NCBI GenBank assembly: GCA_018402585.1 | Contig: JAGYIO010000003.1 | Coordinates: 266,386-330,385 of the forward strand | DNA from: Chthoniobacterales bacterium | GTDB taxonomy: Bacteria > Verrucomicrobiota > Verrucomicrobiia > Chthoniobacterales > JACTMZ01 | Direction: 5' to 3' | Length of the DNA: 64,000 nucleotides | Part shown: positions 1 through 8,146 of the stretch, in pieces | Numbering within the stretch: position 1 is the stretch's first letter | How the letters are laid out: each line of letters opens with the position of its first letter | Program-made: the position numbers and the translations under genes | The notes under the pieces: generated by a model | Told to the model about the DNA's origin: nothing | What the model saw: the letters and a program-made list of their open reading frames with translations, nothing else | Databases searched by the model: none

Positions 1-375
1 GAGCAGCACGGCGAAGACCACTTCCGCACGCTCGAAACCAAAGTCCTGCAAAGTCTGGTCGGCCGCATCGGCCTGATCGTCGCCACCGGCGGCGGGGTTA
101 TCGTCACGGAGGAAAACCGTAAACTTCTCCCGCAGATCGGCCCCGTGGTCTGGCTCGACGCCAGCCCGGAACAACTCTACCAGCGGGTCAAACAGAGCAA
201 ACGCCCGCTCCTCCAGACCGCCGACCCCCGCCGCACCGTCGAGGAACTCTACCGCCAGCGCGAACCCTTCTATCGCGAGGCCGCCACCGTCCGTCTCGAT
301 TCCGGCACCCTGACCCACCGCCAAACCGCCGAAGCCATCCTCAACGCCTTGCAACAAGAGCAGGCCCAGCAATAA
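1..375 (+). CDS. aroK: Shikimate kinase, C-terminal part (5' end outside the window)
   Basis: Frame 1 is open from the first base to a TAA at 373-375, giving about 124 residues. It carries the glycine-rich VATGGGVI segment of shikimate kinase, the RPLL lid motif, and the REPFYREAA helix that follows the lid. The family phosphorylates shikimate with ATP in chorismate synthesis in the cytosol. The N-terminal P-loop lies upstream of the window, so only the C-terminal two thirds can be checked. The gene ends 54 bp before tRNA-Gln. Gluconate kinases share the fold, but the GGG and RPLL motifs favour AroK. Confidence 0.8.
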   Translation, partial: EQHGEDHFRTLETKVLQSLVGRIGLIVATGGGVIVTEENRKLLPQIGPVVWLDASPEQLYQRVKQSKRPLLQTADPRRTVEELYRQREPFYREAATVRLDSGTLTHRQTAEAILNALQQEQAQQ

Positions 376-429
376 AATGCTCCAAGCTTGAAAACCCCCG
401 CCCCGCGCCTATAGTCACATTTCAATTAT

Positions 430-503
430 TGCCTCGTGGTGTAACGGTAGCACTGCAGATTCTGGATCTGTGTGTCATGGTTCGAATCCATGCGAGGCAG
501 CCA
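430..503 (+). tRNA. tRNA-Gln (anticodon CUG)
   Basis: A 74-nt cloverleaf can be drawn by hand. The 7-bp acceptor stem pairs TGCCTCG with CGAGGCA. The D-arm contains GGTGTAACGGTAGCAC. The anticodon stem GCAGA/TCTGT encloses loop TTCTGGA with anticodon CTG. The T-arm holds GGTTCGAATCC. The discriminator is G and an encoded CCA ends at 503. A U1-A72 first pair and G73 are typical of bacterial tRNA-Gln. The last 19 bases (485-503) are also the first 19 bases of the tandem repeat that follows, so the tRNA 3' end is the first element of the array. Confidence 0.92.
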
Positions 504-1105
504 TGCGAAGCATGGCGAACTCAAGTCCCCGCCACGCGCAGCAACCCTCGGAAAGGTCGCCCTCGCGACCAATCCATGCGAGGCAGCCATGCGAAGCATG
601 GCGAACTCAAGTCCCCGCCACGCGCAGCAACCCTCGGAAAGGTCGCCCTCGCGACCAATCCATGCGAGGCAGCCATGCGAAGCATGGCGAACTCAAGTCC
701 CCGCCACGCGCAGCAACCCTCGGAAAGGTCGCCCTCGCGACCAATCCATGCGAGGCAGCCATGCGAAGCATGGCGAACTCAAGTCCCCGCCACGCGCAGC
801 CACCCTCGGAAAGGTCGCCCCGGCGACCAATCCATGCGAGGCAGCCATGCGAAGCATGGCGAACTCAAGTCCCCGCCACGCGCAGCCACCCTCGGAAAGG
901 TCGCCCCGGCGACCAATCCATGCGAGGCAGCCATGCGAAGCATGGCGAACTCAAGTCCCCGCCACGCGCAGCCACCCTCGGAAAGGTCGCCCCGGCGACC
1001 AATCCATGCGAGGCAGCCATGCGAAGCATGGCGAACTCGTGTCTCCGATAAACGAAGTCATCCCCGCAAAGACCGCCACAGGCGATCAATCCATGCGGGG
1101 CAGCC
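485..1105 (+). repeat. Seven 86-bp tandem repeats derived from the tRNA-Gln 3' end
   Basis: Units start at 485, 571, 657, 743, 829, 915 and 1001, a constant 86-bp period, with a degenerate partial eighth unit at 1088. Each begins with the 3' strand of the tRNA T-arm and acceptor (AATCCATGCGAGGCAGCCA). Two perfect hairpins follow: GCCATGC-GAA-GCATGGC, and GGTCGC-CCTC-GCGACC (or CCCG in the loop). Units 1-3 look identical to one another. Units 4-6 form a second identical block with two small changes (cagcA to cagcC and the loop change). Unit 7 is diverged. Such block homogeneity suggests recent amplification or gene conversion. No spacers occur, so it is not a CRISPR array. Open frames across it are products of the repeat. 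Confidence 0.95.
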
Positions 1106-1208
1106 AAACTTAAAGACCCCCTCCGCATGTGCGCTGACCGTGCGACTTTTGCCCTCATCATCATTGGTAGTGACCTTGCCAACCTGGCAGGCGTCGCACG
1201 AAAGAGCT

Positions 1209-3359
1209 CTACTTGAGGATAATCTTATCATTGTCCGCCAAAACATAATCGTTGCCGTCTGCAACCAGTCTAAATTCCGCATAAGCAAAAGTTGCTGCTG
1301 GAGACAAGCCACGGATCATATCACTTAACTCAATCACTTCCATGCCCGCACCGATCGTGGTTTGACCAGGTAATGATTGCAACTTTAATCCAAAGGTATC
1401 ATAAAGATTCACCTCATATAAGACTTCGAGGTCGACGTCGGTTGAGCCCGTCCGAAAAATCGCAATGTGGCTGCCGACCTTTTCGCTGCTGACCTCAACC
1501 AGTTCAAAAGTACTGTCCTTGGCGGCTTTAATGCGGACCGGATCAAGACCCAACATGTAGACATTCACGCCGTTGTACATGGAGAAGCTGGAAATATAGA
1601 AACTCCCATTGGTATCCCAGGAATCATAGCCAGTTATGAAGGCCTGTGAGCTCGCGACAGTATCCAGTTGGCTGAGCTTAGCCAGCTCGGTGGTGACACC
1701 CGATGCAATATCAAACTCCCAAATGGAATTGGGATAAGATACATCACTTACTCCGATATAAATTTTTTCGCCATCGGCCGACAATTGAAAAACCCAGGTT
1801 TTCGGCACGCCTTTACCAATGCCGCTAAAGTGGGGCCGTCCCACAAAACTCCACGAGGCAGTGGCATCGGTAAAGCGATAGACGTTGCCTTGGTCGTCAG
1901 CCGTATAGAGAATTTCGCCTGCTCGGTCCCACTGTCCAACTTCCATCGCGTTGGGGCCCTGCAGCGGGAAGTCTTGGAGTTCTCCAAAGCCAGTGGCGGG
2001 ATCATAGTACCAGACATGATTGAAGGTGCTGGCAGACTCGCCCTTATACCATTGAGGACGACTGGAGCCCCCTGTCATGTAGACTCGCCCACGCGAATCA
2101 ATCCACATAAAACGAGTACTGTAAAAGTAACCGGTCCAGGCACGCGGTTTACCCAAAAGCGTGGTCTCGGCCCGATCAATATTGTAGCGAACCAATTCAT
2201 TTGTCGGAATGGACATCCCGTAGAGTAAATTATTCGCCACGTCTTTTTGAATAGTCACTATCTGCAGGTTGGGCCAACCGACTCCAGCAGGCTCAGATAC
2301 GCTCAAGTCGAGCAATTCGTTGTCAAGCGGTTCGTATCCATACCAGTGAAATCCACGGGTGTTTAAATAATCGTTGTTCATGTTTGAGCTATCGAGTGTC
2401 GCGACGTAAACTCGACCGCCGTGAGCGATGGGGCGCGTATGAAACTTCTCGGCGCTTTCGCCCAGCGTCCAGTTGTTAACTTTGCGAGAGGCCGTCTCCG
2501 CATCACCAACCCAACGCAAAACTCCATCGGACTGATGGAGTCGATACAGCATCGAGTTGCTCACGTGGTCGTGTCCGGAAATATAGATGTCGCCATTGGG
2601 ATGCGATCCCACGGCCAACCAGCATTGATCGGGCCTGTCGCCGTTCGGTGCGTTGGGCAATTGCCAAACCCTGACCCCCTCAAGGTTCCCCTGTCGCATC
2701 TGATCGGTGGGAATAGGGATGGCCGAAGTGGTAACACTAAAGGAATCGCTGACGCTATCAATCGTTAGCACCGTGTCGATGGTCGTCGCCAGTTGCGCTG
2801 CCGCCATCTGCTGAAGCGTAATTACCTGTCCATTTGAAATTATGCCATCCGCATCGGTAAAGGCACGGCCGTCGATGGAATATTTTCCGTTCTCTATACT
2901 AATAATTGCGGTTCCACCAAGAACAGAGACCAAAATGGAGTCGGAGGTGACTAAAGAGTCCGGGGCAGCGCTGGTCAAACTAGCCAAACTAAATCCACCC
3001 GGCTCCACTCCCACCTTGCGCCTCTGGATCCGGTAGAATCGAACAGCGGAGAGCGGTGTCGAGTCTGTGAATTTAAGAGTGGCTCCATTGCCCACCAGCT
3101 CCTCTTGCAATGGAACCCAGCCGACGTCTAGCGACTCGGTGGTCTCAAGTTGGTACCAGTAACCCGGGAAGGAATTGACCGAGACGGTTGCGAGGCCATT
3201 GACCATACTGATATGGGCCACGAAGGGTGCAGCCGGATCAACGGTTGCCCCGAGGGTGGTCGTAGCACCTTCCCAGGAGACGCCCGTATCTTCACCGCCT
3301 CCATTGACCGCCGAGTTGGCCAGCGCCATGAAGGCCAGGATTAGTGACAGTTTTTTCAT
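1209..3359 (-). CDS. Secreted protein of unknown function, probably beta-propeller-like
   Basis: The product has 716 residues and a clear signal peptide (MKKLSLILAFMALANS). Residues of roughly 50-115 form a beta-rich segment ending FYRIQRR, of the kind often found before C-terminal domains in large secreted verrucomicrobial proteins. The middle, about 235-600, has recurring strand-turn blocks with GxVYxT- or GxIYIS-like cores (RVYVATLD, RVYMTGG, NVYRFTDA, KIYIGVSD), which suggests a propeller of WD, kelch or NHL type. I do not recognise the family. Base composition is visibly more AT-rich than the neighbours. Its ATG overlaps the upstream ORF stop as TAATG, so the two are probably translated together. 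It lies between the tRNA-Gln array and a second tRNA-3'-end copy. Confidence 0.7.
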   Translation of the reverse strand: MKKLSLILAFMALANSAVNGGGEDTGVSWEGATTTLGATVDPAAPFVAHISMVNGLATVSVNSFPGYWYQLETTESLDVGWVPLQEELVGNGATLKFTDSTPLSAVRFYRIQRRKVGVEPGGFSLASLTSAAPDSLVTSDSILVSVLGGTAIISIENGKYSIDGRAFTDADGIISNGQVITLQQMAAAQLATTIDTVLTIDSVSDSFSVTTSAIPIPTDQMRQGNLEGVRVWQLPNAPNGDRPDQCWLAVGSHPNGDIYISGHDHVSNSMLYRLHQSDGVLRWVGDAETASRKVNNWTLGESAEKFHTRPIAHGGRVYVATLDSSNMNNDYLNTRGFHWYGYEPLDNELLDLSVSEPAGVGWPNLQIVTIQKDVANNLLYGMSIPTNELVRYNIDRAETTLLGKPRAWTGYFYSTRFMWIDSRGRVYMTGGSSRPQWYKGESASTFNHVWYYDPATGFGELQDFPLQGPNAMEVGQWDRAGEILYTADDQGNVYRFTDATASWSFVGRPHFSGIGKGVPKTWVFQLSADGEKIYIGVSDVSYPNSIWEFDIASGVTTELAKLSQLDTVASSQAFITGYDSWDTNGSFYISSFSMYNGVNVYMLGLDPVRIKAAKDSTFELVEVSSEKVGSHIAIFRTGSTDVDLEVLYEVNLYDTFGLKLQSLPGQTTIGAGMEVIELSDMIRGLSPAATFAYAEFRLVADGNDYVLADNDKIILK

Positions 3360-3835
3360 TAATTGCCGAGTGGTATGGCCAGGACAAGGGTCAGGGTGGC
3401 GGTGGAACCGTCACTTCCCCTTTGGAGCGGCGGGTCGGAGGCTCGCATTTCCAGCCTACCCTCCCCCGGGCGCTTGACGCTCAAAGCCTCATCTGGCGCC
3501 GACCGGGCATGGAAGTCACCGCTTCCAGCCGCAAACTCCGGGCCAAGGCACCGGAGGCCCGGAAAGCGATTTCCGATCGGATATTGAACCTTCATACTAA
3601 AGTGCGGGGACTCCATCCCCTCGCTATCCAGAGGCTTGAACAAGTGGCGAATCCAGTAGTTTGCACTCTTCCGGCCAACTCCAGTCGGTCTTTCCTTTGC
3701 CACTCGCTTAGAATTTTTTCCGTCGCGCTCGGCATGGACTTGTGTCGGAATGTTGGGGTTGGCGTTCGTCTGCGAGTTCAGTCTTGGTGCCGGTTGAGGG
3801 TGTTTGACTTGCTCATATCGCCAAAGTATAGCCAC
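3359..3835 (-). CDS. Hypothetical protein, possibly the C-terminal remnant of a larger gene
   Basis: A 158-residue ORF whose stop overlaps the start of the downstream secreted-protein gene (TAATG). Residues from about 58 onward (YWIRHLFKPLDSEGM, then FSMKVQYPIGNRFPGLR) look protein-like. The first 45 residues are polar and low in hydrophobic pattern and may not be native. It could be the tail of a longer secretion- or pilus-associated protein whose N-terminus was lost at the island edge near 3840-3890. There is no signal peptide. I cannot assign a function, and the start codon is uncertain. Confidence 0.35.
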   Translation of the reverse strand: MAILWRYEQVKHPQPAPRLNSQTNANPNIPTQVHAERDGKNSKRVAKERPTGVGRKSANYWIRHLFKPLDSEGMESPHFSMKVQYPIGNRFPGLRCLGPEFAAGSGDFHARSAPDEALSVKRPGEGRLEMRASDPPLQRGSDGSTATLTLVLAIPLGN

Positions 3836-3888
3836 CCGAATGTGGCAAGAAGCAAGTTTTTCGGTCTATGTCTCGTGGTTCGGCTCCC

Positions 3889-3922
3889 TGCGAGGCAGCC
3901 ATCCACAGGATGGCGAACTCAA
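3889..3922 (+). repeat. Decayed second copy of the tRNA-Gln 3' end plus hairpin
   Basis: The sequence TGCGAGGCAGCCAT is followed by hairpin GCCATCC-ACA-GGATGGC (3898-3914) and then GAACTCAA. This matches the start of the 86-bp repeat unit (485-525). The hairpin arms differ from the array version (GCCATGC-GAA-GCATGGC) by a paired, compensatory change. The T-arm just upstream (3874-3888) is only partly preserved. With the array at 485-1105 it brackets the 1.1-3.9 kb segment as direct repeats would bracket an integrated island. Confidence 0.75.
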
Positions 3923-3949
3923 AACTAAACCACACGGAATCTTAAAGTG

Positions 3950-4030
3950 GCATCGGCATCTCTCCGAGCCGTAAGCTCTACGAGCAGGAGACCTGCCGAT
4001 GACGTCCATTCCTCACGGGCAAGATGGCCG
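3950..4030 (+). promoter_or_regulatory. Cobalamin-riboswitch-like 3' half (B12 box), orphan
   Basis: Positions 3981-3997 read CGAGCAGGAGACCTGCC, very close to the B12-box consensus AGCCAGGAGACCTGCC of cobalamin riboswitches. Before it lies GCCGTAAGCTC. After it come GATGACGTCC and ATTCCTCACGGGC, resembling the 3' flank often seen after the box. I cannot trace a convincing complete 5' half. No rightward gene follows: the next gene on either strand is leftward tesA at 4864. It is therefore best read as a truncated or orphan element left after gene loss. Confidence 0.45.
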
Positions 4031-4095
4031 TGCCACCTTCTCCACACCAAGGCCACGCACAAAGGCGCGCCCCCCACACGCTGCTTCCCCCCCAA

Positions 4096-4151
4096 GGGGC
4101 ATGGGCGTCCCGCCCGTCACGACCAGTCACCACGGCCGGAACGGCCGTGCC
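4096..4151 (+). repeat. Solitary palindromic repeat related to the MITE core
   Basis: Two hairpins stand side by side: GGGCG-TCC-CGCCC (4103-4115) and CACGGCC-GGAAC-GGCCGTG (4131-4149). Outer GGGGC and GCC edges can also pair. The same arrangement, almost base for base, forms the centre of the three 221-bp MITEs at 22.6, 41.0 and 43.9 kb, but here the MITE ends are absent. It is a dispersed intergenic palindrome. The rest of 3836-4231 holds only the tRNA relic and the riboswitch-like element. Confidence 0.75.
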
Positions 4152-4231
4152 TCCTCTACGTCAACAGCACGACTCCGCCCCAAAAAAAGTCACCCCGTCT
4201 CCCTGAAATAAACCAATCACACCCCCTCTGC

Positions 4232-4864
4232 TCAATCTTCTCCCCCAACCAACACACCCTGCAGCGCCGGCCACATCGTCGCGGCAATCTGCTGCTGCCC
4301 CTCAGCCGTAGGGTGGATCAAATCCGCTTGGTTCATCCCCGGATCACCCGCCACCCCCTCGAGCAAAAAGGGCAACAACACCGCGCCATGCGCTTGCGCC
4401 ACCTTGCCGAAGACCGCGGCAAAGGACTCCGCGTAATCCCGACCCATACTGCCCGGCATCTGCATGCCGGCCACCATGATTTTCACTTGCGGATTCGCCG
4501 CACGCGCCTTGGCCATGATCGCCGCCAGGTTTTCCTCCACTTGCTCGACCGGTAAACCGCGCAAGCCGTCGTTACCGCCCAAGGCAAGGACCATCACCTC
4601 CGCCGCCCCCTCGCCCAGCAGCCAATCGACCCGCCGCAGTCCCCCCGCCGTGGTATCCCCACTCAGGCCGGCATTGACCACGGAGTAATTGAGCCCCGCA
4701 GCCTTGATTTTCTCCTGCAGCAACGCAGGGTAAGCCTCTTCCGGTTCCAGATTGTAGCCGGCCGTGATGCTGTCACCGAGAATGACCACCCGGCCCGGTT
4801 CGCCGGCCACCGCCGCCGCCCCGACAACCGCACCGAACCACAAAGCGTAAAGACTTCCGCGCAT
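4232..4864 (-). CDS. tesA: SGNH/GDSL esterase, TesA-type
   Basis: The product has 210 residues from ATG 4864. That start gives a short signal sequence (MRGSLYALWFGAVVGAAAVA), while the much longer open frame upstream is only the antisense of ybbA. SGNH blocks are present in order: GDSITAGY (catalytic Ser), then GLSGDTT, then GGND, and near the C-terminus DLIHPTAEG (catalytic Asp and His). TesA is a periplasmic lysophospholipase/thioesterase/arylesterase. Divergent ybbA and ybbP begin next to it, the same neighbourhood as in Escherichia coli (tesA-ybbA-ybbP), which supports the assignment. Confidence 0.87.
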   Translation of the reverse strand: MRGSLYALWFGAVVGAAAVAGEPGRVVILGDSITAGYNLEPEEAYPALLQEKIKAAGLNYSVVNAGLSGDTTAGGLRRVDWLLGEGAAEVMVLALGGNDGLRGLPVEQVEENLAAIMAKARAANPQVKIMVAGMQMPGSMGRDYAESFAAVFGKVAQAHGAVLLPFLLEGVAGDPGMNQADLIHPTAEGQQQIAATMWPALQGVLVGGED

Positions 4865-4909
4865 ATGATCCTCCAGCAAACCACGGAACCGGCTCCGGCC
4901 AAGAGCGAA

Positions 4910-5587
4910 ATGACCGCGCCCATCCTCGCCGTCCGCGGACTCGGCAAGACCTATACCAGCGCCGGACACCCCCTCACCGTCCTCGCCGACATCACCTTCG
5001 TCCTCGCCCCGGGTGCGCCCTGCGCCATCGTCGGACCCTCGGGCAGTGGCAAAACCACCTTGCTCGGACTCTGCGCCGGGCTCGACCGTCCGACCACCGG
5101 CCAGGTCGTCCTCGACGGACACCACCTCAGCGACCTGGACGAAGACGCACTCGCCGCGCTGCGCAATGCCACCACCGGTTTTGTTTTTCAAAGCTTCCAA
5201 CTCCTCCCCTCGCTCACCGCCCTGGAAAACGTCCTCGTGCCGCTCGAGCTGCGTGGCGTCCGCGGCGCGCAAGCCACCGCCCTCGACAACCTCGCCCGCG
5301 TCGGCCTGGCCGACCGCACCGACCACTACCCGAACCAACTCTCCGGCGGCGAACAACAGCGCGTCGCCTTGGCCCGCGCTTTTGTCCACCGCCCGAAAAT
5401 CCTCTTGGCCGACGAACCGACCGGCAACCTCGACGACGAAACGAGCGGACCCATCGTCGACATGCTCTTCGACCTCAACGCCACCGCTGGCACCGCGCTG
5501 GTCCTCGTGACCCACGATGCCGAGCTGGCCCGCCGGGCCGGACGCGTCATCACCATGCGCGGGGGACGGATTTTGTCCGACACATGA
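4910..5587 (+). CDS. ybbA: ABC transporter ATP-binding protein, YbbA type (LolD/MacB-like family)
   Basis: The motifs are Walker A GPSGSGKTT, Q-loop VFQSFQLLP, signature LSGGEQQR, Walker B ILLADEPTGNLD and switch VTHD, all intact. I place the start at ATG 4910 (MTAPILAVRG, 225 residues). An upstream in-frame ATG at 4865 abuts the tesA start and would leave no room for a leader. The protein should energise the large permease encoded next, whose ATG overlaps this stop (ATGA at 5584). Family relatives drive lipoprotein release or envelope mechanotransmission. The exact YbbA substrate is not established. Confidence 0.87.
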   Translation: MTAPILAVRGLGKTYTSAGHPLTVLADITFVLAPGAPCAIVGPSGSGKTTLLGLCAGLDRPTTGQVVLDGHHLSDLDEDALAALRNATTGFVFQSFQLLPSLTALENVLVPLELRGVRGAQATALDNLARVGLADRTDHYPNQLSGGEQQRVALARAFVHRPKILLADEPTGNLDDETSGPIVDMLFDLNATAGTALVLVTHDAELARRAGRVITMRGGRILSDT

Positions 5588-8145
5588 AGCCGCCTCTGCC
5601 GACCAGCCTGCCCCGCCTTCTCGTCCACCCGTGGATCTGGCGGATGGCCTGGCGCGATTCGCGGCGCGAACGGCAACGTCTCGCTGTCTTCGCCGCGTCC
5701 ATCGTGGTCGGCATCGCCGCCCTGGTTTCCATCCACGCCCTGCGGGCCACCCTCGAACGCGGCATTTCGCTTCAAGCCCGCGAACTGCTCGGCAGCGACC
5801 TGCAAATCTCCGCCCGCCTCCCGTTTGACCACACCGCCCGCGCCGCCTTCGCCGCCGCAAGCACCGCCGCCGATTACGAGACGAACTTCACCACCATGAT
5901 GACTTTCCCCTCGGGCGAAGCACGACTCGTGCAACTGCGCCTGCTCGGCGGCGCATTCCCGTTCTACGGCAAAATCTCCACCCAGCCCGCCGACGCTTGG
6001 GCCGCCCTGCGCGAGCAGACCGCACCCGTGCTCTTTCTCGAGCCCGCCCTCCTCGATCAGTTCGGCGTGGCCATTGGCGACAGCGTCCGCCTGGGCGAGG
6101 CCGACCTGGTCATCAGCGGCACCGTCTTGCAAACCGCCCCGCGCACCGGGCGCTTCGCCGGCTTTGCCCCCGACGTCTATGCCAACCGCGCCGCCCTCGA
6201 CGCCACCGGATTACTCACACGCACCAGCCTGGCCGGCTACCACGCGCATTTGCAATTGCCCGCCGAGGCTGAACCTTCCGGCGTGGCCGAACGCCTCAGA
6301 GCCCTCTTCCCCGAAGTCAACTGGGAGATGGAAACCGCGGACAGCCGACGCGACCAGATCGGCGAAGTGCTCAACCGCTTTGAACAATTCCTCTCGCTCA
6401 TCGCCCTTTTCAGTCTGGTTCTCGGCGCCATCGGCGTGGCCAGCGCCATGCACGCGCAGATCCGCCGCCGACGCCAAAGCATCGCCATCCTGCGTTGCCT
6501 CGGACTCTCCTCGCGCGGGGCACTGGCCGTTTATTTCGTGCAGGCCGCCGTCCTCGGCCTCCTCGCCACCCTGGCCGGCGCCCTCCTCGGCGTGGCTCTC
6601 CATGCCGGCATCGTCGCCTGGTTCCGCGAAGACCTGCCCGTCGCCCTCGCTTTGCTTCCTCCGGCCGGCATCATCCTGCGCACCGCCTCGGTCGGCTTCC
6701 TCGCCTGCCTCGGCTTCGCCCTTCTCCCGCTCCTCCAAGTGCCTGACATCCCGCCGCTCGCCGTCCTGCGCGACAATTCCGGCGGAATCAGCCGCCTCCG
6801 CCTCGTCCTCCGCGCCCTGCCGGTCGGACTTTTCCTTTTTGCCCTGCTCACCCTCCTCTCGATCCTCGGCAGTACCAGTCTGCAACGCGGGTTCGCCTTC
6901 CCGCTCGGACTGGCCGGCGTTTTCCTGCTCCTGCTTCTCGCCGGACAACTTCTTATTCTCACCGCCCGCCACGGCGCCAAACTCTTCCCCGGCTACCTCA
7001 CCCGGCAAGGCTTGGCCAACCTCTTCCGCCCGCAAAACCAGACCCTGCTTTTCGTTGTCTCGCTCGGCCTCGGCGTCTGCCTTCTCACCCTCACCGTGCT
7101 GGCCCGCGCGCAAGTCCTCCGTCAGATTGCGGTGACCGAATCAGGCACCGGACCCAACCTCTACCTCGTCGATGTGCAACCCGACCAGGCCGACGACCTG
7201 CGTGGCCTTCTTGCCGAGCGGCTACTCCCCGTGGTGGAAAGCGCACCAATGGTCAACATGCGTCTCGTCTCGGTCAAGGGCACCGAGGTGCGCCAACTGC
7301 GCGACGAAGGCCGCGTGCCCGCGTGGGTCCTGCGCCGCGAATTCCGCTCCAGCTACCGCACTACCTTCAACGCAACCGAACGCGAGATCGCCGGCCAATG
7401 GCCGCCCGCGCCGTGGCAGCCCGACGACCCCATCCCGCTTTCGCTCGAGACCGGCATGGCCGCAGACCTCAACGTCGGCCTCGGCGACCGTCTCGTGGTC
7501 GACATTCAAGGCCGCACCCTCGAAGCGAAAATCGTCCACCTGCGCGAAGTCGATTGGAGCCGGCTCAACCTCAACTTCTTCATGCTCTTCCCGCCCGGCG
7601 TCCTCGAGGACGCCCCCGGCTTTCACGTCATCACCACCCGCCTGCCGGAGGACACCACCTCCGGACGCCTCCAAGCCGCCATCGCGGCGAAATTCCCCAA
7701 CGTCTCCGCCATAGATCTCTCCCTCATTCTCGAAACCGTGCGTGAGCTCCTCGGCCGCGTCGGCCAGGCCGTGCAAGTGCTCTCCGCATTCACCATCGTG
7801 GCCGGTATTTTCATCATGACCGGGATCTTCCTCAACGGACGCGAACAACGCACCCACGATGCCGTCCTCCTCCGCACCCTGGGCGCCTCGACCCGCCAAC
7901 TGCGCACCATCCTTTGCCTCGAATTCGGCCTGCTCGGCTTCCTCGCCGCCCTCACCGGCAGCCTCCTCGCCCTCGGCGCGCATGCGCTGATCGCCCGCTT
8001 TGCCTTCTCCGCCGACCCGGTCTTCCCTCTGGCCTCCGTCGGCCTCATCCTGCTCGGGGCGGCCGCCCTCTCGCTGCTCATGGGCGGACTGCTCAGCCGC
8101 GGCGTCTGCCACGCTCCACCGCTCTCCATTCTGCGCCGCGAATAA
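5584..8145 (+). CDS. ybbP: FtsX-family ABC permease, YbbP type
   Basis: The 853 residues hold two FtsX-like membrane domains, the typical YbbP layout. One TM helix lies near residues 35-55 and is followed by a periplasmic domain. A first membrane block spans about 265-400, with more helices near 420-500. A second periplasmic domain follows, then a C-terminal block at about 730-850 ending SILRRE. Both FtsX blocks show the usual LRxLG-type segment (ILRCLGLS and LLRTLGAS). It is translationally coupled to ybbA and should form the inner-membrane half of the same exporter. The substrate is unknown. The next gene starts 1 bp after the stop. Confidence 0.87.
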   Translation: MKPPLPTSLPRLLVHPWIWRMAWRDSRRERQRLAVFAASIVVGIAALVSIHALRATLERGISLQARELLGSDLQISARLPFDHTARAAFAAASTAADYETNFTTMMTFPSGEARLVQLRLLGGAFPFYGKISTQPADAWAALREQTAPVLFLEPALLDQFGVAIGDSVRLGEADLVISGTVLQTAPRTGRFAGFAPDVYANRAALDATGLLTRTSLAGYHAHLQLPAEAEPSGVAERLRALFPEVNWEMETADSRRDQIGEVLNRFEQFLSLIALFSLVLGAIGVASAMHAQIRRRRQSIAILRCLGLSSRGALAVYFVQAAVLGLLATLAGALLGVALHAGIVAWFREDLPVALALLPPAGIILRTASVGFLACLGFALLPLLQVPDIPPLAVLRDNSGGISRLRLVLRALPVGLFLFALLTLLSILGSTSLQRGFAFPLGLAGVFLLLLLAGQLLILTARHGAKLFPGYLTRQGLANLFRPQNQTLLFVVSLGLGVCLLTLTVLARAQVLRQIAVTESGTGPNLYLVDVQPDQADDLRGLLAERLLPVVESAPMVNMRLVSVKGTEVRQLRDEGRVPAWVLRREFRSSYRTTFNATEREIAGQWPPAPWQPDDPIPLSLETGMAADLNVGLGDRLVVDIQGRTLEAKIVHLREVDWSRLNLNFFMLFPPGVLEDAPGFHVITTRLPEDTTSGRLQAAIAAKFPNVSAIDLSLILETVRELLGRVGQAVQVLSAFTIVAGIFIMTGIFLNGREQRTHDAVLLRTLGASTRQLRTILCLEFGLLGFLAALTGSLLALGAHALIARFAFSADPVFPLASVGLILLGAAALSLLMGGLLSRGVCHAPPLSILRRE

Positions 8146-8146
8146 G

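Noticed and set aside
485-1105. CRISPR array
   Set aside because: The repeats are contiguous 86-bp units without variable spacers, and no cas genes are near.
429-1328. Long overlapping ORFs (up to about 300 residues) across the repeat array
   Set aside because: They are a product of the 86-bp repeat, which has few stops in any frame. The translations repeat the same motif in all three frames and begin inside the tRNA.
4865-5860. N-terminal extension of the tesA reading frame
   Set aside because: It is the antisense of ybbA and has shadow-type Gly/Arg composition. The signal peptide starts at 4864.
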